From: Kiritimatiellia bacterium
GTDB lineage: Bacteria > Verrucomicrobiota > Kiritimatiellia > SLAD01
Assembly (NCBI GenBank): GCA_007128275.1
Contig: SKXR01000162.1
Coordinates: 1-6,640 of the forward strand
Direction: 5' to 3'
DNA: 6,640 nt
Shown: positions 1-4,763 of the stretch, piece by piece
Numbering within the stretch: the first letter of the stretch is position 1
How the letters are laid out: every line of letters starts with the position of its first letter
Translations under genes and position numbers: made by a program
Notes under the pieces: model-generated
Told to the model about the DNA's origin: nothing
The model's input: only the letters and a program-made list of their open reading frames with translations
The model's database searches: none

Positions 1-44
1 AAGCCTCAACGAGCATTGTGTACACCTACTGCGGGAGGAGAGGT

Positions 45-56
45 CTCCGTACGGAG
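45..56. repeat. 12-bp perfect palindrome
   Basis: CTCCGTACGGAG is a perfect palindrome with no spacer. Its last two bases (55-56) are also the first two bases of the heptad array that follows. A second small stem, GGAGA/TCTCC at 37-48, overlaps its left half. It could be a binding site for a dimeric protein, the edge of an insertion, or chance. Function is unknown. Confidence 0.4.
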
Positions 57-124
57 TCGGAAGTAAGAAGTAAGAAGTAAGAAGTAAGAAGTCGGAAGTA
101 AGAAGTAAGAAGTCAGAAGTCAGA
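55..124. repeat. Heptanucleotide tandem repeat, ten units
   Basis: Ten uninterrupted 7-bp units fill exactly 70 bp. There are three variants: A = AGTAAGA, B = AGTCGGA, C = AGTCAGA. Their order is B A A A A B A A C C, so the units differ only at positions 4 and 5. A 7-bp period shifts the reading frame every unit and stop codons (TAA) recur, so this is not a coding repeat. Such arrays commonly vary in copy number through replication slippage. I recall similar AGTAAGA/AGTCGGA tracts between genes of environmental PVC-type genomes, but cannot confirm this here. Confidence 0.9.
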
Positions 125-130
125 CAAGAG

Positions 131-148
131 CGGCGGGGACAGACACCG
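131..148. repeat. Possible dispersed GGGGACAGACACCG element
   Basis: The phrase CGGCGGGGACAGACACCG directly follows the heptad array, after a 6-bp spacer. I recall GGGGACAGACACC (reverse complement GGTGTCTGTCCCC) as a dispersed intergenic phrase in many environmental bacterial genomes, sometimes near IS200-like or REP-associated transposases. There is only one copy in this window, so its repeat nature is from memory and not seen here. No transposase gene is adjacent. Confidence 0.3.
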
Positions 149-307
149 TAGCGCAACTTGTTGATTTCCAATTGCTCTTCTTTTCCGCATTCGCGAAATT
201 CGTACTACAATCCGTCAACTTCTTGTTCTTTGTGCACGTTTTCATGCGTTTATTCCCGTAAGTGGTTCTTTATCAAGTGCCCAAGCGTTCGCTGCTCACA
301 ACAAAAC

Positions 308-382
308 ATCCGTGTAATCAGTGTAATCCGTGGTTTCCTTCTTTTGGTTGCGGCTTTGCTGCGCTGTGTAATCCGTGGTTTC
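308..382. repeat. Spaced direct repeat GTGTAATCCGTGGTTTC
   Basis: Two exact 17-bp copies of GTGTAATCCGTGGTTTC lie at 321-337 and 366-382, a spacing of 45 bp. The core GTGTAATC occurs a third time at 312-319, so the left copy is itself a small tandem (CCGTGTAATCA then GTGTAATCC). Between the copies is an imperfect GC-rich hairpin, roughly GCGGC-TTT-GCTGC with one G-T pair. The reverse complement, AACCACGGATTACAC, is a phrase I recall as widely dispersed between genes of PVC-type and other environmental bacteria. Short reverse-strand open frames across it (such as 250-450) only translate the repeat. It sits 116 bp upstream of the tgt start and could lie in its 5' leader. Confidence 0.75.
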
Positions 383-486
383 TGTACTTCGTCAGTGCGA
401 GTCCGATTGACGATGGCCGGTGCTTGTTTACCGTGTAAGAGGGAATCCACACATTCGGCTGGACGCTGCCTGTGGGTTTATGCGAC

Positions 487-491
487 AGGTG
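487..491 (+). promoter_or_regulatory. Ribosome-binding site for tgt
   Basis: AGGTG ends 6 nt before the ATG at 498, a good Shine-Dalgarno position. It decides the start of tgt. The frame is open further upstream, with a GTG at 420 and an ATG at 480. However, the extra 26 residues from the GTG do not resemble the Tgt family N-terminus, and I see no comparable SD at the ATG at 480. Confidence 0.6.
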
Positions 492-497
492 TGCGCC

Positions 498-1652
498 ATG
501 AACCCCGTGCCCGGCACATTTGAAATCACACAGCGCGACCCGAAAACCGGGGCGCGACGCGGCCGCTTGACCACGGCCCATGGGGTGGTGGAAACCCCTG
601 TGTTCATGCCGGTCGGTACGCAGGCGACCGTAAAGACCATGACGCCGGAGGAGGTTGAAGGGTTCGGTTACCGCATTATTCTGGGGAATACGTACCATTT
701 GGGTGAACGGCCGGGCGTCGAAATCATCGAAAACGCGGGCGGCTTGCACCGTTTCATGGGGTGGGACCACTCCATCCTGACCGATAGCGGCGGCTTTCAG
801 GTCTTCAGCCTGGCCGGTCTGCGCAAGATCGAGGCGGACGGCGTACGCTTTCAGTCGCACGTGGACGGGTCATACCGGTTCATGGGGCCGGTGGAGTCGA
901 TGCGCATTCAGCGCGGGTTGGGTTCGGATATTGCCATGGTATTTGATGAGTGTCCGCCGTATCCGTGCGACCGGGAATATGCTTGCAAGGCATTGGACCG
1001 CACCCTAGCATGGGCGGCCTTATGTGCGGAACAGCCTCGCGCGCCCGGACAGTTGGTTTTCGGGATCGTGCAGGGCGGTGTGCATGAAGATCTTCGCGAG
1101 AAATCGGCGAAGGGGCTGTTGGACATCGGTTTCGACGGCTACGCGATAGGCGGTGTGAGTGTCGGCGAGCCGGACACGCTGATCATTCCCGGTGTGAAAA
1201 GCGGCATCCGCTATTTGCCGGATGACCGTCCCCGTTATCTGATGGGGGTGGGTTATCTTCCGCAGATTGTGGAATCGGTCGCGCTGGGGGTGGACATGTT
1301 CGATTGCGTCATGCCCACCCGTTTTGCGCGGAACGGGACGGTATTCACCCGCTTGGGACGGTATCCCGTCAAGGCGGGGGCCTACGCGAACGACGGGCGG
1401 CCCTTGGAAGAGGGCTGCGCTTGTTATGTCTGTCGCAAGTATAGCCGGGCGTATATCCGGCATTTGTGCAACGTGAGCGAGGTGTTGGGCGCGCGATTGA
1501 TTACATGGCATAACCTGCACTGTTATGCGGAGTGCATGAAGGAAGTGCGCGCGGCCATTGAAAAGGGCGTGTTCGACGATTATCGTGGGCGCTTCATGGA
1601 AGATTATCAGGAAATACGGCGGGATCACGTGGAACTCGTCGCAACGGAATAA
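498..1652 (+). CDS. tgt: tRNA-guanine transglycosylase (queuosine synthesis)
   Basis: This is the cytoplasmic enzyme that swaps guanine 34 in GUN-anticodon tRNAs (Asp, Asn, His, Tyr) for preQ1, or queuine in some lineages. From ATG 498 it is 384 aa, close to the family norm of about 375-385. It has the TIM-barrel Tgt signatures throughout. TDSGGFQVFSL carries the base-handling Asp at about residue 96, and FDEC lies near 150-152. The pocket segment GVSVGE is at 219-224, and GVDMFDCVMPTR holds the presumed nucleophile Asp269. The zinc site is Cys307, Cys309, Cys312 (CACYVC) and His338 (WHNLH). The FDEC cysteine and the Val in SVGE match the bacterial preQ1-type pocket; animal queuine enzymes have a glycine at the Val position. 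yajC follows 14 bp downstream, so the two are probably co-transcribed. No damage or missing key residue was seen. Confidence 0.97.
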   Translation: MNPVPGTFEITQRDPKTGARRGRLTTAHGVVETPVFMPVGTQATVKTMTPEEVEGFGYRIILGNTYHLGERPGVEIIENAGGLHRFMGWDHSILTDSGGFQVFSLAGLRKIEADGVRFQSHVDGSYRFMGPVESMRIQRGLGSDIAMVFDECPPYPCDREYACKALDRTLAWAALCAEQPRAPGQLVFGIVQGGVHEDLREKSAKGLLDIGFDGYAIGGVSVGEPDTLIIPGVKSGIRYLPDDRPRYLMGVGYLPQIVESVALGVDMFDCVMPTRFARNGTVFTRLGRYPVKAGAYANDGRPLEEGCACYVCRKYSRAYIRHLCNVSEVLGARLITWHNLHCYAECMKEVRAAIEKGVFDDYRGRFMEDYQEIRRDHVELVATE

Positions 1653-1656
1653 GGAG
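1651..1656 (+). promoter_or_regulatory. Ribosome-binding site for yajC
   Basis: AAGGAG is a strong Shine-Dalgarno sequence 10 nt before the yajC ATG at 1667. It shares two bases with the tgt stop codon (TAA, 1650-1652), so tgt termination and yajC initiation are physically linked and translational coupling is plausible. Confidence 0.8.
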
Positions 1657-1666
1657 TGGGAATAGA

Positions 1667-2011
1667 ATGAATTTGTCTTTGATTACTCTGGCGATGGCGG
1701 GTGGCGCGGGCGAGGAGCAGTCGCCGATGTTCATGTTCGGTTGGCTGGCCCTCATGATCCTCATCTTCTATTTCATTCTGATCCGGCCTCAGCAACGGCG
1801 TGAAAAAGAACGTCGCGCCTTGCTCACTGCGGTGAAGAGCGGCGACAAGGTCTTGTTTGGCGGCGGCCTGATCGGCGTGGTCACGAATGTGGCGGATAAG
1901 ACGTTCACGATCAAGGTGGCCGACAAAGTGAAGGTCGAGGTGGTGCGCAGCGCCGTGACGCAGGTGCTCGATAAGGGCGCCGATCTGCCGGACGACGTGC
2001 CGCAGAGGTAG
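1667..2011 (+). CDS. yajC: Sec translocase accessory protein YajC
   Basis: YajC is a small inner-membrane protein that associates with SecD and SecF alongside the SecYEG channel. It is abundant but usually not essential. This protein is 114 aa, close to the E. coli YajC length of about 110. One transmembrane helix spans about residues 22-39, followed at once by the family signature FYFILIRPQQRREKERR. That charged stretch marks the cytoplasmic side. The soluble C-terminal part (about 50-105) is the compact YajC domain, with the family-typical GDKV-x5-G-x-IG-V segment near residues 59-72. The N-terminal 20 residues are weakly hydrophobic and do not look like a cleaved signal peptide. It lies between tgt and secDF, as in the classic tgt-yajC-secD-secF cluster. 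The tail after residue 105 (DLPDDVPQR) is variable in the family. Confidence 0.95.
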   Translation: MNLSLITLAMAGGAGEEQSPMFMFGWLALMILIFYFILIRPQQRREKERRALLTAVKSGDKVLFGGGLIGVVTNVADKTFTIKVADKVKVEVVRSAVTQVLDKGADLPDDVPQR

Positions 2012-2023
2012 GCCGGGGAGAAG

Positions 2024-2108
2024 AGTGTTCCGTGTTCGGTATTCAGTAGGCAGTGATTAGCCGGCCTTTCTGATGTGACTGAACACTGAATACGGAAAAC
2101 GGCACACT
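2024..2108. repeat. Imperfect inverted repeat between yajC and secDF
   Basis: Two 24-bp arms (2024-2047 and 2085-2108) pair at 21 of 24 positions around a 37-nt loop. Mismatches are at 2029/2103, 2034/2098 and 2038/2094. The core of the left arm reads CCGTGTTCGGTATTCAGT and that of the right arm ACTGAATACGGAAAACGG. The loop contains a further tiny GGC/GCC stem. The arm ends 41 bp before the secDF start. There is no T-run directly after it (only CTTTG), so it is not a standard intrinsic terminator. The size and symmetry suggest a non-coding palindromic repeat, MITE-like or REP-like, or an mRNA structure within the operon. No target-site duplication was recognised. Confidence 0.8.
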
Positions 2109-2132
2109 TTGATGACGAGTCGAACTTAACAT

Positions 2133-2142
2133 AGGAAACAGG
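2133..2142 (+). promoter_or_regulatory. Probable ribosome-binding site for secDF
   Basis: AGGAAACAGG precedes the ATG at 2150. Either AGGAAA (11 nt away) or the AGG at 2140-2142 (7 nt away) could pair with 16S rRNA. It lies outside the inverted repeat that ends at 2108, so the structure need not block it. Confidence 0.5.
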
Positions 2143-2149
2143 TAAGACA

Positions 2150-4609
2150 ATGGACAAACATGCATGGTGGAAATGGCTTCTGTTGATCGGTCTGCTCGCG
2201 TGGTCGATCGTGTTGGTCACGCCGATTTCAGAGAAGGTGAAACTGGGATTGGATTTGCAGGGCGGCATCAGCTTCCTGCTTGAAGTGCAGACCGAAGAAC
2301 TGGAAGAGGACGCCATTCGTGACGCGCAATTGCGCGCGTTGGAAGTGATTCGTAACCGCGTCGACTTGATGGGCACGGAAGAACCGATCATTTATCCGGA
2401 ACCGCGCAGCAACCGGATCGTGGTTCAGATTCCCGGTCTCGACGCCGCCAATCGCGAATGGGCCATCCGCACGCTTGAAAGCGCCGCCTTTCTCGAATTC
2501 CGCATGGTGCATGAAGACAACGACCGGCTGGTGGGGCGTCTTTTTGATGAAGGGCTTGCTCCCGAAGGCTATCGATTGGTGACCGTTGAAGGCCGGCCGC
2601 ATTATGTCCGTACCGAGGACGTGGAACGTCTGGACCGGCATACGGAGCGCGAAGCGCGCGAACGGTTGCGGACGTTTCATGCCCCGCCCGGATACGATTT
2701 CATGTTGATGGAGCGCGATCGCCAGGGGCGGACGTTGTATGAACCCTATTATGTCAGTCGCCGCCGCGAATTGACCGGGGAAAATCTCAGCCATGCCGGC
2801 GTTGACTATCAGCAGTTCGGTCAGCCGATCGTCACCCTGCGTTTTGACAGCGAAGGCACGCGCCGGTTTCAACGGGTGACCACGGACTACGCTCCGGGCG
2901 GCGCGCGCAATCCGAGTCTCGACGGACAACGGCTTCTGGGGATCGTGCTCGACGGCGTGCTCCAGTCCGCGCCGTTCATTCGCACCGCGATCTATGGCGG
3001 TGAGGCGATTATCGAAGGATCCTTCTCGCTGAAGGAAGCACAGGACCTGTCGCTGGTGTTGCGGGCGGGTTCCTTGCCGGCGCCCTTGCGGGTGATCGAA
3101 GAACGCAACGTGGATCCCACGCTGGGTCGCGAATCCGTGCGGAGCGGCATGCGGGCCATCATCCTCGGCGGCGCGCTCGTGTTGGTGTTTATGCTCGGCT
3201 ACTATCTGTTGGCCGGTGTGGTTGCCAACCTCGCCTTGATCCTCGACTTGCTGTTGTTGCCGCTCGGCATGCTGATCGTGTCCGGATTCCTCGGACTGAT
3301 CACCGGCGGAGGAGGCGGGGAGGGATTGCCTACACTCACCTTGCCGGGTATCGCCGGCATCGTGCTGACCATCGGTATTGCGGTGGACGCCAACGTACTG
3401 ATATTCGAACGAATCCGCGAGGAGCAGAAGGTGGGCAAACGGCTGGCCAGCGCCATCGAAGCCGGATACGAGAAGGTGTTCAGCACCATCATGGACGCGA
3501 ACGTGACGACCTTGATCACCGCGGTGATCCTGTTCTGGCAAGGGTCCGGCCCCATTCGCGGTTTCGCGATCACGCTCAGCGCCGGTATCGTGGTCAGTAT
3601 GTTCGTTGCGCTGGTTATCACGCGGTTGATGTTCGAGTTGATGGCCTACAAAACGAAGATCCAGAAGATCAAGATGTTCTCGATCCTTGGGGATACCAAC
3701 ATCGATTTCGTTAGCAAGCGCGGCATCGCCGCCGTGCTGTCGGTGGTCGTGATCGCCGGCACGTGGACGATGTTTTTCATGAAAGGCGAAGATAATTTCG
3801 GCGTCGATTTCACGGGCGGCACGGCATTGACCTACCGGTTTGATGAGAAGCAGGCCGTGGACGACGTGCGCGATGTGCTCTCGGGCGTCGGTGTGTCCGA
3901 TGCCTTTGTCCAGTATCAGCGCGAATTGGTGCCGGACGAGTCGGGCGTGATCCCGGAATACCTGTTCTTGAAGGTGCCGTACGGGGATGGGGAAGCCGCC
4001 AAAGACGCGCTGGTCACGGCCATACCGGAGGCCGGTTTCTACATCCTTCAGGAGGATACGGTGGGGCCGCAAGTCGGCCGCGATCTTCGCCATAAGGGGA
4101 TCATGGCCATGGTGTGGGCGCTGGTCGGTATCGTGATTTACATCTCCCTGCGCTTCGAATTCGCCTTCGCGATGGGAGCGATTGTGGCATTGACCCATGA
4201 CGTGCTGATAACCATCGGCATCTTCTGCCTGCTTGGTAATCAGTTGAGCCTGCCGATCGTGGCGGCCTTGTTGACCATTGTCGGTTACTCCGTCAATGAC
4301 ACCATTGTGGTCTTTGACCGAATCCGGGAGGATCTTGGTCTGATCAAGGACAAGACCTACTCGCAGATTGCGAACATTAGTATCAACCAGACGCTCAATC
4401 GCACCTTGCTGACGTCCGTAACGACGTTGTTGACCGTGACGATGTTGCTGATCTTCGGTGGCGGGGCGATCAAGGATTTCGCGTTGGCGCTGTTCATCGG
4501 TATTCTGGTCGGTACCTATTCCTCGATCTTCGTCGCCACGCCGGTGGTGCTGTATTGGCATAGGGACGAAAAGGTGAAGGCGGAAAAGAAACTGGCGAAG
4601 GGGAAGTGA
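2150..4609 (+). CDS. secDF: Fused SecD-SecF protein translocase subunit
   Basis: This RND-type membrane protein uses the proton gradient to help pull exported proteins out of SecYEG on the periplasmic side. It has 819 aa and joins SecD and SecF in one chain with 12 predicted helices. In the SecD half, TM1 is at about 8-24, then LGLDLQGG at 32-39. A large periplasmic domain runs to about 330, with the VLDGVLQSAP signature at 266-275. TM2-6 span about 334-495, including AVDANVLIFERIREE with Asp413. In the SecF half (from about 509), TM1 is at 524-543, GVDFTGGT at 551-558, a small periplasmic domain to about 640, and TM2-6 at 650-795. This includes NDTIVVFDRIRE with Asp717, then Arg751. Asp413, Asp717 and Arg751 match the proton-path residues Asp340, Asp637 and Arg671 of Thermus SecDF; the Asp-to-Arg spacing is identical (34). 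A glycine run (386-390) lies in the TM3-TM4 loop. The C-terminus is lysine-rich. A 777-aa open frame on the opposite strand (2228-4561) is a codon-bias shadow. Confidence 0.97.
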   Translation: MDKHAWWKWLLLIGLLAWSIVLVTPISEKVKLGLDLQGGISFLLEVQTEELEEDAIRDAQLRALEVIRNRVDLMGTEEPIIYPEPRSNRIVVQIPGLDAANREWAIRTLESAAFLEFRMVHEDNDRLVGRLFDEGLAPEGYRLVTVEGRPHYVRTEDVERLDRHTEREARERLRTFHAPPGYDFMLMERDRQGRTLYEPYYVSRRRELTGENLSHAGVDYQQFGQPIVTLRFDSEGTRRFQRVTTDYAPGGARNPSLDGQRLLGIVLDGVLQSAPFIRTAIYGGEAIIEGSFSLKEAQDLSLVLRAGSLPAPLRVIEERNVDPTLGRESVRSGMRAIILGGALVLVFMLGYYLLAGVVANLALILDLLLLPLGMLIVSGFLGLITGGGGGEGLPTLTLPGIAGIVLTIGIAVDANVLIFERIREEQKVGKRLASAIEAGYEKVFSTIMDANVTTLITAVILFWQGSGPIRGFAITLSAGIVVSMFVALVITRLMFELMAYKTKIQKIKMFSILGDTNIDFVSKRGIAAVLSVVVIAGTWTMFFMKGEDNFGVDFTGGTALTYRFDEKQAVDDVRDVLSGVGVSDAFVQYQRELVPDESGVIPEYLFLKVPYGDGEAAKDALVTAIPEAGFYILQEDTVGPQVGRDLRHKGIMAMVWALVGIVIYISLRFEFAFAMGAIVALTHDVLITIGIFCLLGNQLSLPIVAALLTIVGYSVNDTIVVFDRIREDLGLIKDKTYSQIANISINQTLNRTLLTSVTTLLTVTMLLIFGGGAIKDFALALFIGILVGTYSSIFVATPVVLYWHRDEKVKAEKKLAKGK

Positions 4610-4640
4610 GGGGGGCGTTTCCGAAACCCGTTTGCGGCTC

Positions 4641-4709
4641 GGCGGGAGCCTCGCCCTCCAGGAACAAGGTCACCGCATGACATGCGCCGTGGAGGGCGAG
4701 GCTCCCGCC
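4641..4709. repeat. Perfect 20-bp inverted repeat between secDF and recJ
   Basis: GGCGGGAGCCTCGCCCTCCA (4641-4660) and its exact reverse complement (4690-4709) flank a 29-nt loop. The loop itself contains CGCATG-A-CATGCG (4674-4686), a second near-perfect palindrome, so the whole could fold as a cruciform or branched hairpin. It begins 32 bp after the secDF stop. The stem is strong enough to impede RNA polymerase or protect the 3' end of secDF mRNA, but no T-run follows, so it is not a canonical rho-independent terminator. I recall near-identical GGAGGGCGAGGCTCC palindromes as dispersed intergenic elements in Kiritimatiellota/Verrucomicrobiota-like genomes; this is unverified. Confidence 0.9.
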
Positions 4710-4724
4710 TACGCGAAGACGCTA

Positions 4725-4743
4725 CGGCGCGGCGCGCCCGCCG
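4725..4743 (+). other. GC-rich potential hairpin before recJ
   Basis: CGGCG (4725-4729) can pair with CGCCG (4739-4743), with the self-complementary GGCGCGCC at 4731-4738 between them. It ends 20 bp before the recJ ATG, where no Shine-Dalgarno sequence is visible. It could influence recJ translation or be a by-product of GC-rich DNA. The stem is short. Confidence 0.3.
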
Positions 4744-4763
4744 AACCGTGTGTGTGATTGCTC

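Larger units (their letters stand above)
1..497. other. Upstream non-coding region made of mixed repeats
   Basis: I see no convincing gene here. Frame 1 is open from the window edge to a TAA at 64-66, too short to tell whether it is the tail of an upstream gene. Open frames across 158-523 (forward) and on the reverse strand run through the repeats, begin at poor starts and overlap tgt out of frame. The region holds, in order, a 12-bp palindrome, a heptad array, a GGGGACAGACACCG phrase, a relatively AT-rich stretch from about 155 to 310, and a spaced 17-bp direct repeat. The tgt promoter should lie here. The best -35-like (TTGACG, 407-412) and -10-like (TACAAT, 206-211) hexamers have no matching partners, so no promoter is assigned. 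queA, a common upstream neighbour of tgt, is not in the window. Confidence 0.7.

Noticed and set aside
308..382. CRISPR-like or iteron-type origin signal
   Set aside because: There are only two full copies and one partial at irregular spacing, with no DnaA-box cluster or replication gene.
206..412. Promoter for tgt (TACAAT 206-211 or TTGACG 407-412)
   Set aside because: Neither hexamer has a partner at 16-18 bp that resembles consensus, so a promoter cannot be placed from sequence alone.
420..497. Extended tgt start at GTG 420
   Set aside because: The extra 26 residues do not match the Tgt N-terminus, and the ATG at 498 has an AGGTG at proper spacing and gives the family length.
158..523. 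121-aa forward open frame before tgt
   Set aside because: It starts at a TTG without a good SD, translates through the GTGTAATCC repeat, and overlaps the tgt start in another frame.
2228..4561. 777-aa open frame on the minus strand, antisense to secDF
   Set aside because: It mirrors secDF codon bias, is rich in His, Gln and Arg with no recognisable domain, and secDF is unmistakably real. A long antisense frame is expected in GC-rich coding DNA.
4641..4709. Rho-independent terminator after secDF
   Set aside because: The stem is strong but no T-run follows, and the 29-nt loop is long for an intrinsic terminator.
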